A stretch of DNA of 44,802 bases from contig JAJQFS010000026.1 of assembly GCA_021200995.1 (NCBI GenBank), positions 1 through 44,802 on the forward strand, in the 5' to 3' direction. This document shows, in pieces, positions 25,157 through 32,622 of the stretch. Each line of letters starts with the position of its first letter. The first letter of the stretch is position 1. The translations under genes were made by a program, and so were the position numbers. The stretch comes from Lachnospiraceae bacterium. Lineage in GTDB: Bacteria; Bacillota; Clostridia; Lachnospirales; Lachnospiraceae. The notes beneath the pieces were generated by a model that saw nothing but the letters and a program-made list of their open reading frames with translations, ran no database searches and was not told the DNA's origin.

Positions 25157-26338
25157 CTATTGAACACTGTCTGTGAATGCTTTTAAAAACAATGTTCTGT
25201 ATTTTTCCGCGACATCAGACCAGTTATAAAATTCTGCAATGCGCTTTCTGGCCTTTTGTCCCAGCGCATTTATCTGAACCCCTCCCATTTTTTCAACCTG
25301 CTCCATTAAGGCACGCAAACTGCCCTCTTCTTTATGCCAATACAGGGCGCAGTCTTTTGCCGCTTCCTCGTTAAAATCGACACAAAGTAACAGATTTAAA
25401 TTTGTACAGGCCATAGCTTCCAGCAAACCCGGGTTCGTTCCCCCGACCTCATGTCCATGAATGTATGCAAAGGCATTCCTTCTGATCTGCATCAATAATT
25501 CTTCATCATAGACTGTGCCTGCGAATTTTATTCGCTCATCCTCCCGGATACCCGGAATTCTCATAAGACTTTTCATCAGCTTTTTGTTATCCGGATTCGT
25601 GATCATGATCAGTTTCTTCGCGGTATCGGACGCGTGAAATTCCTTCAGCATAAAATAAAAATTATTCTCCGGTACAAATCTGCCCACGATGAGATAATAC
25701 TCATTCTCCTGAATACCCCATTTTTGAGACCATCTCTCCCACTGTTCTTCCTTTCCTTTTCTGAAAGGTTCAGCGCCATAGGAGATATACTCGGTGCCAA
25801 CACTATACTTCTGATATTTTTGACAAATATAATTTTCAATCACCTTTGAGTCACAGATGACCCGATCCGCCTGTCTCACCATCTGCCGTTCAGAATATCG
25901 CCAGTACATACGAACCCATACGTTCCATTTTCCCCGCGCCCATTCATGTCCGTCCGGGTTGAGATATACCTTTCCTCCAAGTCGATGAATCTTTCCGGCG
26001 TAATAGGAAAAAAATGCGCCAATTCTATATGCAAGGATATATACAATCGGATGAGGGATTTTATTCTCTCTGATATAATGGCAACATGCATCTAACGCAG
26101 CAATATCATAATAGATTGACTGCGCCGCCCACATATTTGGAACCCTGATATAAAAGCAGCGCGCTTTATGATACTCACGTTCTCCGGCGGCATTACCCCT
26201 GCATGCCACATGGTATCTGATATTATCAATTTCCATGCTATGTTCGATCAGCTTGTCGGCAAACGTCTCAAAGCCGCCATAATTTCCAGGGATGCCTTTG
26301 GACCCGATAATGAAGACATGCTGGACGTTTTTATCCAT
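25157..26338 (-). CDS. DUF1972 rhamnosyltransferase (RgpA/Cps2T-like), first rhamnan glycosyltransferase
   Basis: The 393-residue GT4-type protein opens with the DUF1972 signature IIGSKGIPGNYGGFETFADKL, typical of beta-1,4-rhamnosyltransferases that place the first rhamnose on the lipid-linked acceptor. The C-terminal half has YLIVGRFVPENN and HGHEVGGTNPGLLEAMACTN. ATG at 26338 follows AGGAG by 6 bases and leads the operon. No rmlABCD (dTDP-rhamnose) genes are in this window, so the donor must be made elsewhere. Confidence 0.88.
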   Translation of the reverse strand: MDKNVQHVFIIGSKGIPGNYGGFETFADKLIEHSMEIDNIRYHVACRGNAAGEREYHKARCFYIRVPNMWAAQSIYYDIAALDACCHYIRENKIPHPIVYILAYRIGAFFSYYAGKIHRLGGKVYLNPDGHEWARGKWNVWVRMYWRYSERQMVRQADRVICDSKVIENYICQKYQKYSVGTEYISYGAEPFRKGKEEQWERWSQKWGIQENEYYLIVGRFVPENNFYFMLKEFHASDTAKKLIMITNPDNKKLMKSLMRIPGIREDERIKFAGTVYDEELLMQIRRNAFAYIHGHEVGGTNPGLLEAMACTNLNLLLCVDFNEEAAKDCALYWHKEEGSLRALMEQVEKMGGVQINALGQKARKRIAEFYNWSDVAEKYRTLFLKAFTDSVQ

Positions 26339-26353
26339 TCGATTCTCCTGCAT

Positions 26354-26387
26354 ATAAGACCGGGTGACATCAAGCACCCGGCCTTAT
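26354..26387 (-). terminator. Hairpin between the AAA/PD-(D/E)XK gene and the rhamnan operon
   Basis: A 13-bp stem with one mismatch (ATAAG-CCGGGTG / CACCCGG-CTTAT) and an 8-base loop sits just after the stop of the upstream gene, before the ribosome site of the rhamnosyltransferase. Its U-run is weak (TCTTATATG), so termination may be partial. Confidence 0.55.
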
Positions 26388-26397
26388 CAAACGTAAC

Positions 26398-28086
26398 TCA
26401 TATTTCCTTCTCCAGAACCACTCTGCATTGCTTCCTGTAACACGCAATTCCATATTTCAATATCGTCTGCATGCCATCCTTTTGCAGCTCGGCAGTATAA
26501 TTTTGATCCTCAATCTGCTGCATGGCCTCCGCACATGCGGCATCATATTTTTCATGCTCGGCATACTTCACCTCAATGATGATCCCGACATCCTCGTCTT
26601 CTGTTTCAATCTGAATATCAAAATACCCCGTCCCCGATTCCCTGTTTGAATCAACGGCCCACCCGTCTTTAAAGCTGAGAATGCCCAGTAGTATCCCATG
26701 GTAAAAGTTTTCCTTGAATTCCTTTCTGACCGCGGTATCCCGTATGCTGACTGTCTTTTCCATGAATTTTGTAAATAAACTCTCTACACGAGCAGCATCA
26801 CCATCCTTCAATGCCGCACAAAACTCTGACGTCAGGACTCCATCTGCTGCCACTTCCTTTTCAAACAGAGCTAAAATCATGTCACTGAAAATACAGCGAA
26901 CCTCTGTATTCGGAATCATCAGCCTGACAATATTTCCGGCCGACGTCCTGCTCTGCGTCAGATAACCAGTGGCAAAGAGCAGACTCCACATATTATCCAC
27001 GGTATCATACATATTCTGATAGGTCAGCTGCTCTTCTATTTTCCGGCGAATGGACTCTCCTGAAATCAGCTGTTCGATCTGGCTTTTCGTCACACCGTTC
27101 CCCATACGACGTATAAATCTTTGCAGCTCATAATTTCCACTGGAATTCGCCCAGTAGCTTTTCGGCGTCTTATCCGGATTTGTTCTCAGCTGATCGCACC
27201 AGTTTATCACATCCCAGGGATTGTAGACATTCGCGCTGCCGATCCTGTAACCGTCATACCATTCCTTCGTCAGCTCATAATACTGAGAAAAACCATAATA
27301 CTCCAGAAGCTGACGCACTTCCGCATCCGTAAAGCCAAACTGCTCATCTCCAACCGTGTCAAGAAGCGTATACATTTTCAGATTGTTTAAACCGGTGAAG
27401 ATGCTTTCCTTAGCAACATGTAAGCACCCTGTCATCACGGCAAAATAAAGACTGCTGTTGGTCTTTAATGCCTGGCCAAACATTCCCCTGATCAGATGTA
27501 TCATTTCATCATAATAACCGTATTCATTCGCTTTCGCCAGCGGCACATCATATTCGTCGATCAGAAGAATCGCTTTTCTCCCATAATGCTTTTCCAGCAG
27601 CTCCGTCAGATTTCTGAGGCTGCTGATCAGGGCGCCGTCATCCATCTCTTTAGACAAAAGCCCGACAAAAAGTGCCTTTTCCGTCTCGGTCAAATTCTCA
27701 CTTTCCGTAAGAAAACCAAATCTGCGCGCTTCCTCATTGACACAGTCAACTGCCATTCTGCGCGCAACAGCATAAGAGGCGCCTTCTACTCCCTTAAAAG
27801 TGACCGCAATCACCGGAAACTTTCCCAGATACTGTTCGCATAAGTTCGTTTCTTTTGAAATCGCAAGTCCATCAAACAACGCGGAATCCGTGCCAATTTC
27901 AAAGAACGCCTTCAGCATGCTCATGTTCAGGCTTTTGCCAAATCGGCGCGGACGTGTAAAAAGATTTACCTTACCCCAATTATCTAATAATTCCTTAATC
28001 AGGCCTGTCTTATCCGCAAAATAGAAGTCGCCTGTCCGCAACTCCTCAAAACCTTCAATTCCTACCGGAGGTCTCTTGACTGCCAT
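26398..28086 (-). CDS. AAA-ATPase-like / PD-(D/E)XK nuclease-like protein
   Basis: This 562-residue protein belongs to a family very common in gut Clostridia and Bacteroides. An AAA-ATPase-like domain (PVGIEGFEELRTGDFYFADKT, P-loop variant TRPRRFGKSLNMSML, Walker B-like AILLIDEYDVPL) is followed by a C-terminal PD-(D/E)XK domain. The nuclease-like motif is visible in GTGYFDIQIETEDEDVGIIIEVKYAE, with D and E-x-K at the expected spacing. Biological role is unproven for the family. ATG at 28086 follows GGAGATG. It stands alone between the decayed locus and the rhamnan operon. Confidence 0.9.
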   Translation of the reverse strand: MAVKRPPVGIEGFEELRTGDFYFADKTGLIKELLDNWGKVNLFTRPRRFGKSLNMSMLKAFFEIGTDSALFDGLAISKETNLCEQYLGKFPVIAVTFKGVEGASYAVARRMAVDCVNEEARRFGFLTESENLTETEKALFVGLLSKEMDDGALISSLRNLTELLEKHYGRKAILLIDEYDVPLAKANEYGYYDEMIHLIRGMFGQALKTNSSLYFAVMTGCLHVAKESIFTGLNNLKMYTLLDTVGDEQFGFTDAEVRQLLEYYGFSQYYELTKEWYDGYRIGSANVYNPWDVINWCDQLRTNPDKTPKSYWANSSGNYELQRFIRRMGNGVTKSQIEQLISGESIRRKIEEQLTYQNMYDTVDNMWSLLFATGYLTQSRTSAGNIVRLMIPNTEVRCIFSDMILALFEKEVAADGVLTSEFCAALKDGDAARVESLFTKFMEKTVSIRDTAVRKEFKENFYHGILLGILSFKDGWAVDSNRESGTGYFDIQIETEDEDVGIIIEVKYAEHEKYDAACAEAMQQIEDQNYTAELQKDGMQTILKYGIACYRKQCRVVLEKEI

Positions 28087-28120
28087 GATATCATCTCCAT
28101 TTCCATGAATGGGTTACACC

Positions 28121-28181
28121 GACTACGGCTTATTCATGAGGCCATATACTTCATTCATGGCCGCCATTCGCCGCTCATGTA
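28121..28181. repeat. Short hairpin repeat, family B copy 2
   Basis: This reads GGTTACACC...CTTATTCATGAGGCCAT, then a loop, then ATGGCCGCC and ATTCGCCGCTCAT, ending in GTAC. It shares the 13-mer and the overall order with the copy at 8601-8665, but uses a different stem (GGCCAT/ATGGCC). Three TTCATG motifs also occur in this gap. No gene is seen in 28087-28233. Confidence 0.45.
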
Positions 28182-28233
28182 CACAGATTACCATAGAGTC
28201 AAAATCAAATCAACCGGAAAGTTCGGGAAAATA

Positions 28234-28578
28234 TCACACCCAATAAACGACTGTCGTCTTCTTTGCCAGGAGTTTTCCAGGTACCTGCGGATATCCCAGA
28301 GCGAGAGTCGCCCAGACAATATGATTCTTGGGAAGCTCATACTGATCCAGCATTTCCCGAATCTGAGGCTCATCACAGATTGTCATCAGCGCATTGATCC
28401 ACACGGAACCGATCTCGTAGGATTGTGCAGCCAGCATCATATTCTCGGCAGCGCAGGAACTGTCCTGTACTCCGTCCTTATTTCTCCTGTCATTAGAAAC
28501 CAGTATCAACACATTTGGATTCTGCTGACCATAGAAATAAACACCCTTTTCTTGTGCTACAGTTCCCACAGCAAGCAC
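28234..28578 (-). pseudogene. Nitroreductase fragment (C-terminal part)
   Basis: About 115 residues match the C-terminal half of flavin-dependent nitroreductases (NPNVLILVSNDRR, SCAAENMMLAAQSYEIGSVWINAL, PKNHIVWATLALGYPQ). The FMN-binding N-terminal half is absent. The frame begins inside the remains of the upstream ligase gene, so the two were joined by a deletion. An intact but different nitroreductase lies at 30562-31104. No function is expected. Confidence 0.8.
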
Positions 28579-29166
28579 ATGCGGCCGGCAGTATTTATAT
28601 CTATGGCTTTAACTTCTGCGCCCTGGTCATCTATGACTTTCAAATCTACACCTGTCACTGGTTTTCCAAGCGCAGCTACTTTATCCGGATGCTTTTTCAG
28701 GTTCAGAAAAATTGCTCCGCCCGTTTCCGTGGACCCCATGTATTAATCACTTTCGTTTCCGGAAGAATCCGCAAAAGTCTCTGCTTCATCTCAATACTGA
28801 GGGAGCTGGCTCCAATTTCAATATATCTCAGTTTTCCCATAATTTCCGGGAATTTTTCCTGCATCTGTCGGTATACCATTTCTAAAGAAGCCGGTACGCT
28901 GACCAGTCCGGTACAATGAAAATTTTCAATGTTATTTTCGAGTTCCCTGGCAAAAGTAAATCCATTTTGGAGAATAAGCATTGCCCCGAGCTGTAATGTT
29001 GTTCGCAAAACTCGCATTGCAACAGAATGGTTAAGAGTGTACCTTTAATCCGTTTGCCAAGTTCCTGATAAGTAAACTGTTCTTTTTTAAACGCTATGGT
29101 CAAATGAGATGGTTGCCGTTCTGCATGATCCAAAACCGCCTCTACCACTGTCTAATACATATTCAT
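28557..29166 (-). pseudogene. AMP-dependent ligase remnant (DltA-like or acyl-CoA synthetase-like)
   Basis: Pieces in three frames can be ordered. The first is an N-terminal piece, VEAVLDHAERQP...FTYQELGKRIKG, with a TAG stop just after the first ATG (29164-29166 region). Next is a middle piece, LILQNGFTFARELEN...LRYIEIGASSLSIEMKQRLLRILPETKVINTWG. It is frameshifted near 28735 from STETGGAIFLNLKKHPDKVAALGKPVTG. The segment between pieces one and two, which would carry the phosphate-binding TSGTTG loop, is deleted. The C-terminal lid domain is also gone. It followed the carrier-protein gene, as DltA-like partners do. Confidence 0.8.
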
Positions 29167-29173
29167 CCTCCAT

Positions 29174-29399
29174 TTAGATAAGGCTTTCAACCATTTTTGC
29201 CATACCTGCAATCGAATTGAAATTATCTTCAATAATTTTCCTCATAGGGGATCGTAATCCCGAATTCCATTGATAAAATTGCAATAATATTTGTCAATGT
29301 CAGAGAATCCAAAATACCATCATCGACCAATGCATCCGAAGACGTGAAATCCACCTCCGGTATTTCTTTCTGCAGCAAAGTTAAAATTTTTTCTTCCAT
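29174..29399 (-). pseudogene. Acyl/D-alanyl carrier protein, frameshifted
   Basis: The small acidic protein starts MEEKILTLLQKEIPEVDF and has the phosphopantetheine site DGILDSLTLTNI. It then runs into a stop after ITIPYEENY. Dropping one A from the AAAA run at 29236-29239 restores IPYEEIIEDNFNSIAGMAKMVESLI and a TAA at 29174-29176, a normal carrier length of about 75 residues. A single-base insertion therefore cuts helix IV. The first part alone may still fold poorly. Confidence 0.8.
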
Positions 29400-29401
29400 T
29401 T

Positions 29402-30191
29402 CTAAAACACACCAGTAAAGCCCCATACAATATAATCAACGCCGGTTCCATGCCAGAGACCTGTGAGCAGCCAGACGGCAGCTGTAGGAACAAATGTTTT
29501 TAAAAAGGAAGCCGTTTTAGCACTTCCATTTTTCTTCATATCCCTGGTCCATTTCATAAACTGGTGATTAGTTGAAACAGGAAGGTATATGTACTCTTTC
29601 ATCCATGCGCCCAATGTAATGTGCCACCGCCTCCAAAACTCAGAAACACTTTTAGAAAATAATGGTTGCCGGAGCATCAAAAACCGCTGCTGTATATAAC
29701 GCCAGCCGATCTGCTATGACCATTTTCTGTATATATCCCCAAAGCATCCTTTGAAGGCCAAAGCAAACCCGTTGATAGTCAAAGTGCGGTAAATTGTTCA
29801 TCTGTTTCAACAATTTGCCATATTTACTGATCGGCCCGCTTACTAGCTTATATTCATTTGTGTATACTTCCAGCGGCGAAGTATCATGACTGCTTTCTTC
29901 TGTCAATACTGAACCGTTTTGTATAACCGCTATATAAGAATCCCCGCTGGTTAAATCGGCCAATTCTGTAAGTCCTAATTCTTTCAATGCATCCCGAACT
30001 TCATCCGTCAAGGCGTCTGCGGCTTCTTCTTTCACCGAGATATATATTGAGCATCCCTCTTCATTTATAAAAACATCTAAATAAGAAATCAGACCACTGT
30101 CACCTGTCTGCTGAAGGATTGTTTTAATCATCTTTTCCTGTTCGCAAGCTCTGTCATACATATAGTTCGCGATCAGTGCCACTAAGCTCAC
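29402..30191 (-). pseudogene. MBOAT acyltransferase (DltB-like) remnant fused to an unrelated N-terminus
   Basis: The 5' part (30191 to about 29850) is about 110 residues of another protein (SYLDVFINEEGCSIYISVKEEAADAL, then SYIAVIQNG), possibly an ILEI-type domain. It is joined in frame to DltB-like LVSGPISKYGKLLKQM...QRMLWGYIQKMVIADRLALYTAAVF. A deletion then removes the central membrane segment. The frame shifts near 29675 and resumes at RQPLFSKSVSEFWRRWHITLGAWMKEYIYLPV and WLLTGLWHGTGVDYIVWG. The C-terminal end is also lost. The catalytic His in LWHG is retained, but the enzyme cannot be intact. Confidence 0.8.
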
Positions 30192-30222
30192 TCAAAGAAG
30201 TTCCTGCTTCCGAGGAAATTTC

Positions 30223-30447
30223 ATGAAATACAACGAACGAATTCGGGGAATCGGGGAGGATCATTCATACACGCAGCAGCAGATTGCAGACATTCTTCAC
30301 GTAGGTCAGCGAACATACTCGGATTATGAGAGTGGCAAAACAAGAATTCCAGTTGACTCTCTTTTAATCCTCGCAAGGTTCTATAACGTTTCCATGGACT
30401 ATATCACAGGAGCCAGTAATGTCAGAAAAGAATATCCGAAGCGTTAG
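30223..30447 (+). CDS. XRE-family helix-turn-helix regulator
   Basis: This 74-residue protein is nearly all HTH: YTQQQIADILHVGQRTYSDYESGKTRIPVDSLLILARFYNVSMDYITG. ATG at 30223 follows CGAGGAAATTTC. The length equals that of many stand-alone clostridial XRE proteins, so it looks intact. It is divergent from the decayed locus and ends in a strong terminator. Its target is unknown. It may once have controlled the neighbouring genes. Confidence 0.88.
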   Translation: MKYNERIRGIGEDHSYTQQQIADILHVGQRTYSDYESGKTRIPVDSLLILARFYNVSMDYITGASNVRKEYPKR

Positions 30448-30449
30448 AC

Positions 30450-30486
30450 GGCAGGAAAAATTTTTCCTGCCGATTTTATTTTTCCA
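30450..30486 (+). terminator. Strong rho-independent terminator after the XRE gene
   Basis: A perfect palindrome, GGCAGGAAAAA/TTTTTCCTGCC (30450-30471), is followed by ATTTTATTTTT. Confidence 0.92.
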
Positions 30487-30515
30487 TTGAATCCAAATAC
30501 CGATTTTGCTATACT
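30487..30515 (+). promoter_or_regulatory. Promoter of the intact nitroreductase gene
   Basis: -35 TTGAAT (30487-30492) and -10 TATACT (30510-30515) have a 17-base spacer. It lies directly after the terminator and 46 bases before the start codon. Confidence 0.7.
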
Positions 30516-30561
30516 ACTAAAAGATAATTTGTGAAATAAAAATAAAGAAGGAGGACATCAC

Positions 30562-31104
30562 ATGGAAGCAAGGGAATGCTTAAGAACCAGACGCAGCGTC
30601 CGTCAGTTTACGGAACAGGAAGTGGATCCGAAGATGATTGAGGACATCATTGAGACCACAAGCTTTGCCCCCAGCTGGAAGAATACACAGATCACACGCT
30701 ACGCGGCAGTGACCGGAGAGCTGAAGGATCGCATCGCGGCGGAATGCACCGCGCAGTATCAGCACAACGGGGATATTATCAGAAACGCGCCGGTGCTGAT
30801 GGTACAGTATTTTGTGACGAAGCGCAGCGGCTTTGAGCGCGACGGCTCCTATTCCACCAAAAAGGAAGGCGCCTGGCAGATGTATGACGCCGGCATCAGT
30901 GCCGGAAACTTCTGCAATGCAGCGCACGATGCCGGACTGGCAACCGTGATTCTCGGAATCTTTGATTATGATAAAACAGCCGAGCTGCTGGGACTGGATG
31001 AGACGAAAGAGGTATCCGCACTGATTCCATTGGGCTATGCCGCCGAGACGCCCGCCGTTCCCCGCAAAAAAGGTGTTTCCGATTTATTGACATTCCTGTC
31101 ATGA
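30562..31104 (+). CDS. Nitroreductase-family flavoprotein
   Basis: This 180-residue FMN-dependent oxidoreductase family member opens with RTRRSVRQFTEQEVDPKMIEDII and has FAPSWKNTQ and the C-terminal GLATVILGIFDYDKTAELLGL...PLGYAAETP. Substrate is not predictable. ATG at 30562 follows AAGGAGG. It has its own promoter and terminator, so it is monocistronic. It is not a close match to the broken nitroreductase at 28234-28578. Confidence 0.92.
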   Translation: MEARECLRTRRSVRQFTEQEVDPKMIEDIIETTSFAPSWKNTQITRYAAVTGELKDRIAAECTAQYQHNGDIIRNAPVLMVQYFVTKRSGFERDGSYSTKKEGAWQMYDAGISAGNFCNAAHDAGLATVILGIFDYDKTAELLGLDETKEVSALIPLGYAAETPAVPRKKGVSDLLTFLS

Positions 31105-31110
31105 TATTAT

Positions 31111-31145
31111 AAGGATCGTAGTTTTTCTACGGTCCTTTATTTTTG
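31111..31145 (+). terminator. Terminator after the nitroreductase gene
   Basis: The stem AAGGATCGTAG / CTACGGTCCTT (one G-T pair) with loop TTTTT is followed by TATTTTTG. Confidence 0.85.
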
Positions 31146-31157
31146 TACAGCAAAGAT

Positions 31158-31230
31158 TATTATTCACAGCCGGCCTGGAAGATATGACCAGGTCCGTCAA
31201 GCATATTCTGTCTGTATAGGACTAATTTTA
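31158..31230 (+). repeat. Truncated family A repeat in the pyrB leader
   Basis: From TATTCACAG onward about 65 bases track the left end of the element at 41809-42000. The shared order is TATTCACAG, AGATAT-ACCAG, CCGTCAAGC or ACGTCAAGC, then TTGTAC-AGG or CTGTATAGG, and GATTAT or ACTAAT. The core hairpin and right half are absent. It ends at the pyrB ribosome binding site, so the remnant forms most of the pyrB leader. I see no clear sigma-A promoter of its own here. Confidence 0.6.
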
Positions 31231-31247
31231 AAGGAGAATGAAAAAAT

Positions 31248-32162
31248 ATGCGACATCTGATGAAACCTCTGGATTTTTCCACGGAGGAACTCGACCAGCT
31301 CTTTGACCTGGCGAGCGACATTATGAATAACCGGGCCAAATACGCCCACGCCTGCGACGGCAAAATCCTGGCCACCTGCTTTTACGAGCCGTCCACCCGG
31401 ACACGCTTAAGCTTCGAGTCGGCCATGCTGTCCTTAGGCGGACAGGTGCTCGGCTTTGCCTCCGCGGACTCCTCTTCCGCCGCCAAAGGTGAGAGCGTCG
31501 CGGACACGATCCGCACCGTTTCCTGCTTCGCGGATATCTGCGCCATGCGCCACCCCAAGGAGGGCGCGCCGATGGTAGCCGCCTCTAAATCCAAAATTCC
31601 AGTGATCAACGCCGGAGACGGCGGTCATGAGCACCCCACACAGACGCTGACGGACTTAATGACTATCCGCAGCCTGAAAGGCCGCCTGAATAATTTCACC
31701 ATTGGCTTCTGCGGCGACTTAAAATTCGGTCGCACGGTTCACTCTCTGGTACATGCCCTGATGCGCTATGACAATATCCGTTTCGTCTTCATCTCCCCGG
31801 AGGAGCTGCGCATTCCCAGCTATGTAAGGGATGAGCTTAGGGAGGCCGGCATGCCCTTTGAGGAAGTCATTGACCTGGAAGCCGCCATCGGCGACCTGGA
31901 TCTTTTATATATGACCCGCGTACAGAGAGAGCGCTTTTTCAATGAAGAAGATTATGTCCGCCTGAAGGACTTCTATATTTTAACGAAAGCAAAGATGAAA
32001 AAGGCCCGCCCGGACATGCTGGTACTGCATCCGTTGCCACGCGTGAATGAGATTTCCGTGGAGGTGGACGATGATCCGCGGGCGGTATATTTTGATCAGG
32101 TGCAGTATGGGCGCTATGTGCGCATGGCATTAATTCTGACGCTCTTAGAGATCAAGGTCTGA
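31248..32162 (+). CDS. pyrB: Aspartate carbamoyltransferase, catalytic subunit
   Basis: PyrB makes N-carbamoyl-aspartate, the first committed step of pyrimidine synthesis. The 304-residue protein has the carbamoyl phosphate loop [27 protein letters not shown], and the aspartate-site [12 protein letters not shown] at 31248 follows AAAGGAG. PyrI follows by 18 bases, so a regulated holoenzyme of the E. coli type is expected. No PyrR-type binding site was recognised in the leader. Confidence 0.97.
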   Translation: MRHLMKPLDFSTEELDQLFDLASDIMNNRAKYAHACDGKILATCFYEPSTRTRLSFESAMLSLGGQVLGFASADSSSAAKGESVADTIRTVSCFADICAMRHPKEGAPMVAASKSKIPVINAGDGGHEHPTQTLTDLMTIRSLKGRLNNFTIGFCGDLKFGRTVHSLVHALMRYDNIRFVFISPEELRIPSYVRDELREAGMPFEEVIDLEAAIGDLDLLYMTRVQRERFFNEEDYVRLKDFYILTKAKMKKARPDMLVLHPLPRVNEISVEVDDDPRAVYFDQVQYGRYVRMALILTLLEIKV

Positions 32163-32180
32163 GAAAGGGGATTCAAATAG

Positions 32181-32615
32181 ATGTTAAATGTAGGAAAAAT
32201 TGAGGAAGGCTTCGTCTTAGACCACATTCCGGCTGGCCGGAGCATGGAAATTTACCGTTACCTGCACCTGGACAAGCTTGACTGCCAGGTCGCCATCATC
32301 CGCAACGCCCGCAGCAACAAGCTGGGGAAAAAGGATATTCTGAAGGTAGAATGCGACATCGACATTCTGAACCTGGACGTGCTGGCGATTCTGGACGATA
32401 AAATCACCGTCAACGTGATTAAAAACGCGGAAATCGTTGAAAAAAGAGAACTGGTGCTGCCAGAGAAAATCTACGGCGTCATCAAATGCAAAAACCCCCG
32501 CTGCATTACTTCCATCGAGCAGGGGCTTCCGCATATTTTCAAGCTGACAGACGCGAACAAGCGCGTTTATCGCTGCATTTACTGTGAAGAGAAGTTCAAC
32601 GGGCGGTTCGAGTGA
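32181..32615 (+). CDS. pyrI: Aspartate carbamoyltransferase, regulatory subunit
   Basis: PyrI binds nucleotides and holds the PyrB trimers through a zinc domain. The 144-residue protein has an N-terminal allosteric domain (MEIYRYLHLDKLDCQVAIIRNARSNK, GKKDILKVE) and a zinc site of four cysteines in CKNPRC...CIYCEEKF. ATG at 32181 follows AAAGGGG. The end meets the convergent MATE gene with a 7-base gap and no obvious terminator between them. Confidence 0.97.
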   Translation: MLNVGKIEEGFVLDHIPAGRSMEIYRYLHLDKLDCQVAIIRNARSNKLGKKDILKVECDIDILNLDVLAILDDKITVNVIKNAEIVEKRELVLPEKIYGVIKCKNPRCITSIEQGLPHIFKLTDANKRVYRCIYCEEKFNGRFE

Positions 32616-32622
32616 CTGTCCG

